A stretch of DNA of 64,000 nt, from assembly GCF_009730915.1 (NCBI RefSeq), contig NC_052489.1, positions 25,165,916 through 25,229,915 on the forward strand. Direction: 5' to 3'. The notes beneath the pieces are model-generated. The model saw nothing but the letters and a program-made list of their open reading frames with translations, did not search any database and had not been told where the DNA came from. The stretch is from Dioscorea cayenensis subsp. rotundata. Its lineage: Eukaryota > Streptophyta > Magnoliopsida > Dioscoreales > Dioscoreaceae. The position numbers and the translations under genes were made by a program. Positions 1-10,911 of the stretch are shown piece after piece; the stretch's first letter is position 1; each line of letters opens with the position of its first letter.

Positions 1-290
1 AACAAAACACAAAAAAAATTTAAGAAAAACATCATAAATTCGACATGCCACATGAAAGAGAAAAAAACAAAAGCAGAATTGCATTAATTGGCGGATGGAT
101 GACAAACTACTAACCTAAAGAAACCAAAAGCTTTTTTTATGCATTCATTGAAAATCTTAGAGAGAGAACAAGAAAAAAAAACTAAAATATCTGTAAATCG
201 GACAAACAATAGCACCAATTAAACCCACAAATAAACCAAACAAATGACAGAAAAAGATTACTTTTTTAAAAGAAAAAAAAAAAAGAAATT
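1..290. other. AT-rich stretch, no gene seen
   Basis: A/T-rich sequence with poly-A runs and no open frame or splice-bounded exon that I can support. It could be intron or 5' flank of a minus-strand gene lying to the left, given the candidate exon that follows. Confidence 0.4.
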
Positions 291-325
291 TTATATATAT
301 TTAATTGCTTAGACATCACCAGTAC

Positions 326-670
326 CTTCCAGAAAAACCCTAGCCTCTCGCGAGTGGTACACAGCAACTGCTACCAATTCGAAATCGAAACTCAGCCACT
401 CCTCTCATATCTCCATCAGATCGGACCGCTCGGAGCTCCAACTTGAAAAGACTCAATCAAACACCAGCCTAGAAAAAACAAAAGTAGGGATTTCGATGAA
501 ATTAGGACTTCAGCATCTAGATCTCTCGATCAAAGATGACGAGGGTGGAGAAATCAGGTGAAATTATAGGAAAAACATGGATTTCAAGGAAATGAAAAGG
601 AGAATTAGGGATCGAAATAGGGAAGAAGAGAGCTCCATTCGGACATTAGGGCGAGGGGGGGGGGCGCAAC
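326..670 (-). other. candidate 5'-UTR exon of a gene off the left edge
   Basis: This block is clearly richer in G+C than its surroundings. On the minus strand it looks like a plant leader: pyrimidine-rich, no long open frame, and ending at a splice-donor-like GGAAG|GTACTGG, with the last exon base at 326. A first non-coding exon followed by an intron running left out of the window is the simplest reading. No protein can be assigned, and the exon could equally be non-coding RNA or chance composition. Confidence 0.3.
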
Positions 671-885
671 TGGGAGAGTCGCGTGGTCTAACGGGGATCT
701 TATACCACAGTCTTGGAAAACGTTGTTTGAGTTAACGGCGTTAAGTCACGTGATTTGTACGGCTGGCTGGCAAGGAGATGGTCGCTAGCGGGTTGCGGGT
801 CCTACTATGCGTTTTGATCCCCGCTTCCTGATATATAATAAAAAGAATATTAATTTTTTTGAAGTACATGATGGACGTATACTTA

Positions 886-1262
886 GAGGTGTAATCGATC
901 AAGTTCGAGCCGAATAGTAGCGAGCTTGAGCTCAATTGATCGATACTCGGCTCAAGCTCGATTGAGTGTTTATTTTATAACTTGAGCTCGACTCGGTACA
1001 CAAATCGAGCTACTCGAGCTCACTCGACTAAGCTTAAAAAAGCTAAACATGATCAATAACATTATGCTCGAGCTCGAAAGTTTTTCTCTTTGATTTTTAT
1101 CATATAAATCTAATGTTATATATATATATATATATATGTATATGTTTGATTAGGCTTACAAGCACTCGAACCAAGTATCATAATACTCAAATTTGGCTCG
1201 CTTGACCACTCGAGCTCAGCTCAATCGCAACTGAGCTGAGTTCAAGTTTTCACCAAGTCAAG
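886..1262. repeat. TCGAGCTCGAG-rich dispersed repeat
   Basis: About 375 bp dominated by overlapping variants of GAGCTCGA, CTCGAGC and TCAAGCTCGA in both orientations, with a (TA)n tract near 1119-1140. It is compositionally unlike the AT-rich flanks. Repeats of this look are common in plant genomes, but I cannot assign a superfamily and see no open frame or clear target duplication. Confidence 0.5.
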
Positions 1263-2329
1263 CAAGAATAGTCTGCGAGACTGCGAGTAGAGATGTATCA
1301 TTTACACCATGAAAAAAGATTTTACTGGTATTTTACAGAACTAATATTCCAGCATTCCAATTTCATTTCTAACCGGTTGTGGTTTGCCCCTTGAGCTACT
1401 TTGAGTTTCTTTTCAAAACATACTTGTTATTAATTTTTTTTTTTTGAAAAAATAGTGTAAAAATTACTTTAGTTTTATTATTCATCATGCATAAAATAGA
1501 ATTTAAATATCTGATCTCTCTCGTGGATTCTAGTGCTTTACCAGTAGATCACGTCCATATTGATTACATACCATTAAAACCAAAACACTAAAAATTAATA
1601 AAAAGATCTATTATCAAAATAAAAATAGCATAAAAAGTAATAAATAATTTCCCCTTTATCCATGACATGGATCTCCCTCTCCATCTCCACAGTTCTCCCT
1701 TATCCTAAGCTTCAACACACATTTCTCTATTCTAATTATTATTAAAAAAATTGCATATATATATATATATATCCCTTAAAAAGCCTCATAATTGAGTGTA
1801 TCCACATAAAATTTGTATTTCATACTTATAATCCTAAGAAACATTAATATTTATGTGTATACCTCTTCTTGTTGTTATCAAACGTTGAGATTTGTTAAAG
1901 TGCAGCAAATATCATACACTTTTTACAAAATAATTAAATTAAAATTTTAGGGAATAGGGATATATACTCATAATATGTTTTTCCTTTTTTTTTTGTAGTT
2001 TCTTATTTAACACCAATATAAAAAAATTAACTAAGTGCAACTATGATTATACAATAGTTTATATATAAATATGATTTTTTGTGGGATATATACTATGTCC
2101 CCGACCAGATTTGTTCACATTTTATTAATATATATATATATATATATAACCCTTCATTTTTCATTATTCCATTGATATACTTAACATGTTTGCTTTCCCA
2201 AAAATCAAATGAAGTATTTATTTCGGCAAAAAAAAAAAATTTTGAATGCAAACAAATATAGATATAGTATCAGATTATGGTGCTTTGCCTATTTTTTCCA
2301 AATATATATATATATATATAGCGTTATAG
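1263..2329. other. AT-rich intergenic spacer
   Basis: Low-complexity AT-rich DNA with short (TA)n tracts, for example near 1756-1772, 2118-2136 and 2302-2320. The short open frames here are made of these tracts and are not credible genes. Confidence 0.5.
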
Positions 2330-2344
2330 TTTTCTTAATCAATT

Positions 2345-2561
2345 TTTTTTTTTTAATAATATACGACAAACGCCTTTTTTTATGAATATAAACAGTACTA
2401 AACAGCACTGGAACCCGAATGTATAGTATATGTACAGTATGATAATAGTATAAAATCTCGTGTGAACAGTACGAGGAACAGTACTGTTGGGGGAGAGATT
2501 TGAACCCATAATCTCTCCTTTACACTTTGATGTCATACCATTGGGCTATCCAATGGTTGAC
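2345..2561 (-). mobile_element. tRNA-derived SINE, family A, copy 1
   Basis: On the minus strand this 217-bp body starts with a tRNA-like head. The A box is TAGCCCAATGG and the B box GGTTCAAATCT, followed by a non-tRNA body with repeated CTGTTCA/CTGTACA motifs, then TTTATATTCATAAAAAAAGG and a poly-A tail, seen as poly-T at 2341-2354 on the plus strand. It is flanked by the 15-bp direct repeat TTTTCTTAATCAATT at 2330-2344 and 2562-2576, a target-site duplication. A second copy lies at 56838-57057 and aligns over its whole length. Pol III boxes, tail and target duplication together make this a confident SINE. Confidence 0.85.
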
Positions 2562-2613
2562 TTTTCTTAATCAATTCTTCATCAGAATTGAATTTTCTTA
2601 ATCAATTCTTCAT
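2562..2613. repeat. short tandem duplication beside the SINE
   Basis: The motif TTTTCTTAATCAATTCTTCA occurs at about 2562 and again at about 2592, giving a tandem repeat of roughly 30 bp. The same 15-bp start also flanks the SINE on its left as target duplication, so the motif is present three times. Confidence 0.7.
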
Positions 2614-3856
2614 GTCTCCTCACAATTAATTTACACCAATTTGGTTCTCTTCTTTGCATTTAATGTACTCACATTTTCATAATTGTATATAACTCCTTGG
2701 CATATCCATGTTCCTTACCATCAAAATTTTTTTTTTTAATAAAATGGATAAACCACTTCTTTGTTAAAAGAATCCTACCATCAACTGACAATATATTTTT
2801 ATTTAATAAAATCCAAATATAATTAAGCATGAAAAGGATAATCTATTCTATCTTTAAATAAAAGAACAAAAAGCAACAATTTAAGCTTGGTAGGTGTGAT
2901 TCGTTAGCGTAAATCCAAATTTTCAATTTTTTATTCATTAACATTTTGTCCAAATCCTCCTCTTTAAAACCTCAACATGATTAAAAGCATACTATAAATC
3001 ATTATGTTTGTTATAATCATCTAATTACTACTATCATATTATAAATCATATAATATGGATATTTTTCCCAAAAAAGAAAATGAAAATGGCAAACCGAATG
3101 GTATTTTAGATCACAACTGTGAGTAATTTTTCATCCAATATATAATTGCGTTCAATCATACATTTAAGTTCAAATTTAGATAAAATTAATTATGTTACTA
3201 TATTTTAATTAACATGATTAATTAAGGCAACATAATAACAAATATTATCACACTTTCTAAACTAGGCATGCATAGAATTATTTATTTATTTTTTTAGCCC
3301 AACAAAACTATGAAATGGGCCGAAAGATATCAAAGCTTTGGGAAATATAATTATAGACCTAAATATTGTAATCCAAAGTTGGGCAAGGCCATGCTCAACC
3401 TAATTAGTATTTAATTTTTTTAATGAAAATATTCGAGAAAGTTCCCACTGAAGCTAATAAATATCATGAAGTACCAGCCTTCAATAGAGTAGTTGGTTTT
3501 TCATTTTCCTTTTTGCTTAGAAGTCAAGCCAAGCGTTCAAAATTTTAAATCATACTTATAATTTGTCCATAATTCTTGATAATAATAATAAATCACTCGT
3601 ATACAGCAAAAAAATAGAGTAATGAAATTACTCTTTTCATATGCAAAAACATCATTATTATTTTTATATATTTTGATCTTAAATTAGATAAAAATTCAAT
3701 AAGAAAATAGTGATGCAATAATAAAAAAAAACATGCCTCTTCATCTTGTCTATTCACATATTTTCAATTTGACTTCAAACCATACAAATATATTAAAATA
3801 GTAAATATAACTTTTATAAAAAAAATATAGGTATAATCACCAAAATAGTCCATGTA
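2614..3856. other. AT-rich intergenic spacer
   Basis: AT-rich spacer with no convincing coding potential. It includes short poly-T runs such as the one near 2728, which resemble retroposon tails, but no body can be attached to them. Confidence 0.45.
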
Positions 3857-4129
3857 CTTTTCTCTCTCTTCTCTTTTGGTTCCTCTACTTAGAAATGCTC
3901 CCGACTAATCTCTTTACTTTTGAAAATGAGCCCACTTAGTTAAAAATGCTCCCAACTAGTTCCTCTATTTTTAAAATTGAACTCACTTAGTCCCTCTAGT
4001 TTGGTCATTTTTAAAAGTAAAATGACTAGTTGTGAGCATTTCTCACTAAGTGAGCACATTTTTAAAAGTAAAAGGACTAGTTGGGAGCATTTCTGACTAG
4101 AGAAAACAAAAAAGAAGAGAGAGAAAAAT
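3857..4129. mobile_element. MITE-like inverted-repeat element
   Basis: About 270 bp whose ends are inverted repeats of roughly 50 bp. The left arm (3857-3910: CTCTCTCTTCT..., then AGAAATGCTCCC) is mirrored by the right arm (4075-4129: GGGAGCATTTCT..., then AGAAGAGAGAG). Between them are further internal variants of 'AAATGCTCCCAACTAGT' in both orientations. It has no open frame. The class is unassigned and the target duplication was not resolved. Confidence 0.6.
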
Positions 4130-5906
4130 AGAGAAACGAATTAGGGTATTATATCTATTTACTAACTTTTACCCCTTGTACAAGGGTATACAAGTAATTT
4201 TCTCTAAATACCGTAGTCTTGAAAGAGTTGGTGATCCATTTTCTTGGTTTTTTTTTTTCTTTTAAAAGTTTATCATTTTAGCATTGGGAATCGGTCTTAC
4301 ATGGAGTATTGTGTACTAAAATCCTTATTTTTAAAACTAAATGAAACACTTACTCCTTCATCTCTATATTTAATGTCATTTTCATGCAATGTGTGGACAT
4401 GTATGTATATCTAATCATAGACAGTTCAATGCCATTACATTCATGATCAAACTTAGTCATTATTCAAAACATATATGCCACTAAGTTTGATCTCCTCCAT
4501 AAGTCATTATTTCTTTTCACATATAAATAAATTTTCTTTTTTTATTTCCTACATTGTTTTATAGAGTAAAAATATATATTTGGTCATCAAATAAAAAAAA
4601 AACAAATGGATAAAAATAAAATCAATATTTATTTTGTTGTTTAATATCAATTTTTTATAAATATAAAAAAATGAAATATAGACAAATATTGCTTCCTTTG
4701 TTTGTATTTTCATTTTCTATTTGATAATTCTAATTTGGTGACAGCTAGCTTTTTCATATTGACAGTGATTACGGTAGGGATTTGACTTGTTTGTCATCTT
4801 TTGAAGAAAGTTACAAGGATTGAGTTTTCCTTGCTTAATGTATAACTTTATTATAATTTATATATATACTATTAAAAATATGGAAAAATCTATAAATCTG
4901 CTGGCAAAGAATAGCAGCCATTGAAGCAGAGCATGTTGTCTTTGAAAAGTTAATTTTTAACTGTTGAATGTTTTGATGCCATCAAAGAGAGTTGGTATAT
5001 CACCTTTCTCATGGCAAAGATTAAGTCAAAAGTTTATGCAAAGAGGTATATATAAAGAGTAAGTAAATATTATTACAATCTTCCAATAAAAACTTCTTGT
5101 GTGTATTAATCGTGCGGGCTAAGTTTTCAACATAAATCAATAAAATAAGTTAAAATAATTTTTTTTATATAATTTTGCACTTAAATTTAGTTTACTGATA
5201 TTCCATGCAGATTATAGTAAACCGAACTCTAGTAATTTTTTTAAACTTATTTAATAGTTTTTTTTATAAAATAGATAAATTACGTCCGGATTTGCACAGA
5301 TGCTAAGCCACTTTCTTGACGCATCTATGCCCACACATATGTGACTTAAAGTTCGAACTCATTTTTTCAGTGTGACACGAATATTTTATACAAAAGATCC
5401 GTTGTCAATAGATACGAATACCTATTTTATTTAATGATATTGTTTTCCCTTTTTGTAAAAAAAAAAAAATATGATAAATAACAAAATTATTCTACTTCAT
5501 CTTTATAATTTTTTTTTCTTAAGAAAAAAAAAAAAATAAGTAGACTTCAAACTTTTCAAAATAACTAATCACTAGGAAAAAAACACTATATTTATAACCC
5601 ATGCAGCCATGCTTGAGCTAGCCCATTGAAAAGGTTCTTTCCGAAAATAGAAGGGTTCCGCTTTCTAGATAAAGTTTTGTAAATTTTATTTTGTTAATAT
5701 GATTATTGTAGAAACCACGAAAGTGAAACAATACAAAATTGTTTGTTGTTCTAATGCAAGACAGCTAAGCTAGATTTATTATTATTTATTTATTTGTTTG
5801 GGGGGCAATGTAAAGTAAGATTTCATTAGTGGAAAACCAATTGGAAAAAAAAATAGTGGTTTTAATGTTTAATCATTTGATTGGATAGAGATTGATTATA
5901 CAAGCA

Positions 5907-5937
<31 letters not shown>

Positions 5938-8900
5938 AAATAAATGACAGAAGGAAAAAAAAATTCACAAATTCACGCATTGATACGGAGCTGGACACCC
6001 AACGAGTGCATGCGCACGCATATTAAGTACACCGAAATTTCACACGCTGTCACACGATTATCAACATTTCTAATTTAAATAATAATAATAATTATTATTA
6101 TTATAATAATTTATTGAGGTATATCAAACCAATTCAACGTGTGTGTGCTGCTTCATAGTCTCCATGTAAAACTAAGCGGCAATGTGGTTGGGTGAAGTAA
6201 TAGATTTTTTTTTTTTTTTTTAAATATATAGTGGATTAATTATAAATTTATTAGAAAATAAAATAAAATTGAATAGACAATACAAACAAGTAAAAGAAAT
6301 CAAGAATATTTTTAAATTTAAAATCCCATAAAGTATATATATATTTTTTGGTTTTTTCAATTTTTTTAAATATACAATATAAAAAATAGTGAAAAAAATG
6401 AGAATAACTTGTTTATGCTAGTTGGGAAAAAAACTCTTCTTGATTATAATAATATAATGTGTTTGATAAAAAATTATAATTTACTTTAATTCTATTTTTT
6501 TGGGTATTATTTTGTTGATTTTTTGTGAATTGTAAAAATTGAAAGTGGATGTTAAAATTTTTTTTTGGATAAAGGGTGTTATAACTTTTTATTGAATGCC
6601 ATTAACTATATTAATAAACTTTTAAATAATATTCTTCATGAGTTGGATTTGAACCTACGACTTTTAATCATAAAGTATTTAAGATAAATAAGAAAAAAAA
6701 CTATCTTAAGTCATGTTTATTACTCAATCAATGGAACTTTCTTCATAAAAGAAGATGTGACACAATTAAATTAACATGGAAAGAGTCTTACCAAATCATT
6801 AGAATATCAGTTAATATGTGATTATGGCTTGGGATTACACTTTAGACTAAGCAACCACTAAACCACATAATAAGAAAAAGTAAGCCATTGCATGATCATG
6901 TGCCAATTGCCACCCTATTATGAACATATTAAAATTTTCAAGTCTCAATACCCACCTAATAATAATATAACCCATTTAATTTAATAGATTATCCCTTTCT
7001 TTTTTTTTCATCTTATTTATAATTTTTAATCCAAACTACCACTTATAAATTACTTTAGATTTGATCTCTTCCAACTATGTTGAAAATTAATAAAATCATC
7101 AACAGCTTTTTTTACTGTTTATTTATGTGACGTCATTGAATTAAAAGATAGCATATATATACATAAGTAAACTATTGCTTAAATAACAAATAATAAAAAA
7201 AAATAAGACGTTTTCCTGTCCTTGATTTGGTAGCAAAATTTCAAACATTTATTAGTCCATCACTTCTCTAACCACTGTGTTTTGAATTGAACTATTATAT
7301 TCTTTAGGGGTAAATACAATTAGTTGAATAACAAATAAGTCTTTTTCAAAAAAAAAAAAACTAATAAATAAAAAGAATTAAAGTAATAATGATATTTATG
7401 TATATTTCATAATCAATTTTATGCCTGCATTATTTCATTACTTAATTTAACAAGTCAAGAAACAGTGAAACACAATAAATATAAAACCAAGTCAATGCAT
7501 AATGTCTCTATTCTTCCCACACTGTATTAATGGATGGCCCAAAGAGGCTTCCTTAGATAATGAAATGGTTGTGACGTTGTTTAGCTTTTTAAAGTTTTAG
7601 CAAATTTTTTAACATTTATAATTTTTTTATAATTTTGAAATTAATATATATTGCTAGTTTTTTCCGAGGTCTAGCAGAAATAAAATTCAAAAATTCTGAT
7701 TTGTTGAAGTATTGTGCTAAAAATTATTCAACGGTTATAATTAAAATATTGTGCATCCCACCATTAAATTTTGATCCAATGATGAAAAATTATAGTTCGT
7801 AGATATGAAATCTACGAACATTCAAATTTGCCCTCATATATATATATATATATGTAACGAAGTTAATAGCTAGAAAGAAAGGTTATATATAAATAAACTT
7901 AAATTTTGAGCATGATAATTTGGTAATATATATGAATACCTAAATGTAAGTCACGAGAGTCCTATGCAAAGAGATTAGGGGTGTGAGTCCCTTCTCTTTT
8001 CTGATGAATAGTGTGGCTCATCTATTTTGTATTTATTTTGTCAATATATATATACATGATAAACATTATTTGTGTATATTCTCAGAGTTATTATTCTCTA
8101 AGTATGTTTAATAATAGTCATTACAGAATTACTATTGTTTATTGTGAATGATTAATGCTTAGTACTATTAAAACTTATTTAGTAATATGCATAAAATAAT
8201 AGTAGTTGTTAGATGTAAATTAAATAGTACTATAGGAAATTCCTAATTTTATCTAGGAACATTTTTAGAGAGTGTGTGTATATAGCATCCATCATCTACG
8301 AACTTTCACCAATTCAAAATCTACATATGAACAGTTGTGTACTATGTAATAAACAGTATCACTGTATTTATAAATAGTGTCACAATAAAAGTGGTAACAT
8401 GATGGACGGTTGGTTAAATAGGATGATAGCTTAGAAGCAGTCCATCCCGCTCAACAGCTTTTGGCTGATTGTGTCCAATTAATTTGAGCACAATATTTCA
8501 ACAAATCTTAAACGTTCAATCTTATTTCTCTAATAGATTTAGAGTAATTTTTTGGTTTTCAAAAGATTGCTCTAGGTCTAGTAAAAATAAAAAAAGTAGT
8601 ATGCGCAGTATTTTCACTCCAATTAATTTCAACAGTAATTCAACAAATCACCTTTTTTTTATTTTCATTGTACTCAACTGTGGATATTTATAGGTTGACG
8701 GATTCTATAAATAAATAAATTAATTAATTAAAATGGGAAAATATACTCTTTTTGTTTTTTTTATCTGTCACAAATCCATGTTTTTTTTTATTAGTCATTT
8801 TCTAATATTAAGAAGCATTTATTATTATTTTTTTTAAAATTATTTTTAATATTTTATTTAATTATTATTTTAAAATTAAATATAAAAAAAATATAAAAAT

Positions 8901-9040
8901 ATAAATTAAAGATAATTTTATAAAAATAACTAATTTTATATAAAATTTTGTGAAATAATTAAGTTTGGTCGTTCATTTAACCACAAACATAAGGAGGGAG
9001 TAAATAATTAACATGAATATATATATATATTAATATATAT
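4130..9040. other. long AT-rich intergenic spacer
   Basis: Nearly 5 kb of AT-rich sequence without a supportable gene. It holds homopolymer and di/tetranucleotide tracts, a TAATAATAATAATTATTATTA palindrome near 6080-6108, a tRNA B-box-like GGTTCAAATCC on the minus strand near 6645, and a small hairpin (CGTAGATATGAAATCTACG) near 7798. Frames here are short and low-complexity. Confidence 0.5.
5907..5945. repeat. (AAAT)n microsatellite
   Basis: An uninterrupted run of AAAT units, followed by a slightly imperfect AATAAATAAAT end. Likely length-polymorphic. Confidence 0.9.
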
Positions 9041-9160
9041 ACATCCCACGCGGTACCAAAATCCAGGCCTCCTCGTTTTTCGTTCTTTTAAATCCCTGGC
9101 CTTTATTCCCCCAATCCCCCCCCACTCAAATCCCCTTCCATTTCTCTCTCGAGGTCATCA

Positions 9161-9895
9161 ATGGCGGACAAAATCCATCCGTCAGAGGATTCAGAGCCCT
9201 CAACCGAAGCCCTCCTCCCCCCAAAGATCAATCCACCCACCTACATCATCCAGCTCCCCAAAGACCAGATTTACCGCATCCCACCACCGGAGAACGCCGC
9301 GCTCTTCGAATCCTACTCTCGCCGCTCCTCCCGTCGCCGCCGATCGTGCCGCAGGTGTCTCCTCTACTCCCTTGTCTCCCTCCTTATCCTCTTCATCCTC
9401 CTCGCCGCCACTCTCACCATCCTCTACTTCACTCTCCGCCCCCGTCTCCCCTCCTCCCAACTCTCCCACCTCTACCTCAACTCCTCCCTCACCTCCTCCT
9501 CCTCTTCATTCCTCGCCTCCTTCCTCTCTGAGAACCGAAACACCAAGATCTCATTCCGCTACCTCTCCGGCGGCTCTCTTTCTCTCTCCTACTCTGGCGT
9601 CGATCTCGCCACCGGTGTCTGGCCGGCTTTTAAGCAGTCAACGCGAAACGTAACGTCATTTAACGTCACGATTAACGGCGCCGGAGTTCGGTTGCCGGGG
9701 GAGATGGTCACGAAGCACGGGACGGTGGCGCTCGCCGTTGACGTGACGGCACCCGTTAAGTTCAAGCTTGGTAGTGTTAGTTCCTGGGCTTTCACTGTTA
9801 AGACTCGGTGTGATTTAACGGTGGATGGCGATGGGTTGACGGCGAAACCGATGAAGATGGTTTCAAACGCTTGCCGAGTCAGGCTGAGGTTGTGA
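9161..9895 (+). CDS. NDR1/HIN1-like protein (LEA_2 domain), NHL6/13-like
   Basis: Single-exon gene of 244 residues. The N-terminal PPTYIIQLPKDQIYRIPPPENA (residues 26-47) matches the leader motif of the NHL6/NHL13 subgroup. A basic cluster (RRSSRRRRSCRR, about 54-65) precedes one hydrophobic segment (about 66-91), so the protein should be a type II membrane protein with the C-terminal LEA_2 domain outside the cytosol. The C-terminal half has several N-glycosylation sequons (for example NVT, NVT-I) and ends with the NACRVRLRL block usual for the family. Family members sit in the plasma membrane and are linked to defence and ABA or osmotic responses. That role is family knowledge and is not shown here. 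The start ATG at 9161 is the first ATG of the frame and gives the expected family length. Confidence 0.9.
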   Translation: MADKIHPSEDSEPSTEALLPPKINPPTYIIQLPKDQIYRIPPPENAALFESYSRRSSRRRRSCRRCLLYSLVSLLILFILLAATLTILYFTLRPRLPSSQLSHLYLNSSLTSSSSSFLASFLSENRNTKISFRYLSGGSLSLSYSGVDLATGVWPAFKQSTRNVTSFNVTINGAGVRLPGEMVTKHGTVALAVDVTAPVKFKLGSVSSWAFTVKTRCDLTVDGDGLTAKPMKMVSNACRVRLRL

Positions 9896-9898
9896 CAT

Positions 9899-10860
9899 TT
9901 GGATGAGTTTTACTTACTTTTTGGGGGGTAATTTGGTAAATAATGACTGTGGTGGGACAGATAAAAAGGAATTTTTGGTTTTTGTTTTGTTATTTTTGTT
10001 ATTGTTGGTGGAGGTGGTGGTGCTGTGGATTGATACATGATTATGATTTGATTATTATATAATAAAAATAGTATATAAAAGGAATAGAAGAACATGACTG
10101 CATTTATTTGTTTGTTTATTTATTTATTTATTTATTTTGAAAGATCTTGGATTGATCATTAATTAGGTACAAACGGTCTGCAGAATCAAAATTTTTTTTG
10201 TTTGTTTGAAGTAGATTTTTAAAAATAAAAATATTCAGAGATTAAAACAAAATTTTCTGGTATTTATTTAGTTATCTAAATTTGCAGAGTTTCTTGTTAC
10301 AAGAGTTCATAAAATTCCATTTAAAATAAAAATGGGCCTTAAAAGGCCCTCATTCAGACCCAGTCCCCAGAGATGGGCTTTTTCTGAAAAAAGTCGAATT
10401 ATGTATTTATTTGCTCATACAAAAAAAAAAAAGAAGAAAAACTCATGAAAACTAATTAGACTAATGGCTAGTAGCAGTAAAACATCAAAATTTACTTTTG
10501 GACTTAACTTGCAATTTTAGTTGAGTTTGGCTATTTGTAATAAGCTAATAGTGTAATAATATTTGTACAAAATTATGTCTTTATAATAAATAATAAAATA
10601 TCAGTATTTCTCTGGAAACATCCCTATTAATTTTTTGAAATGTTAATTAAGTATATTTATAATTGGTTATATTTAGTAAATTATAAATTTAAAAAATTAT
10701 GTAAAAAATAAAAATGTTAGAAATATAGACAACGGAATGGACTCAGAGGTGTGTGTGTATATATACATACACAATAATGGATAATTATAAATTTTATGAG
10801 GGTGTTTATGCATTATGAGATTTTACAGGGTTATAAATGTGAAAAGGCTGCCATCTAATC
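9899..10860. other. 3' flank and intergenic spacer
   Basis: Holds the likely 3' UTR of the NHL gene (to about 10090), a (TTTA)n tract near 10105-10137, and then AT-rich spacer. The imperfect palindrome TGTGTGTGTATATATACATACACA lies at about 10752-10775. No gene seen. Confidence 0.5.
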
Positions 10861-10911
10861 CCCTCAAAGAGCTCCTTGCTTCGTCGAAGTTCTTCTCGGA
10901 GGCCGGCGAAG

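Noticed and set aside
5330-5380. B-box-like GAGTTCGAACTT (minus strand)
   Set aside because: No A box, tail or target duplication found; also true of similar motifs near 20755.
9200-9469. 89-codon minus-strand frame rich in Glu and Gly
   Set aside because: Antisense shadow of the NHL gene.
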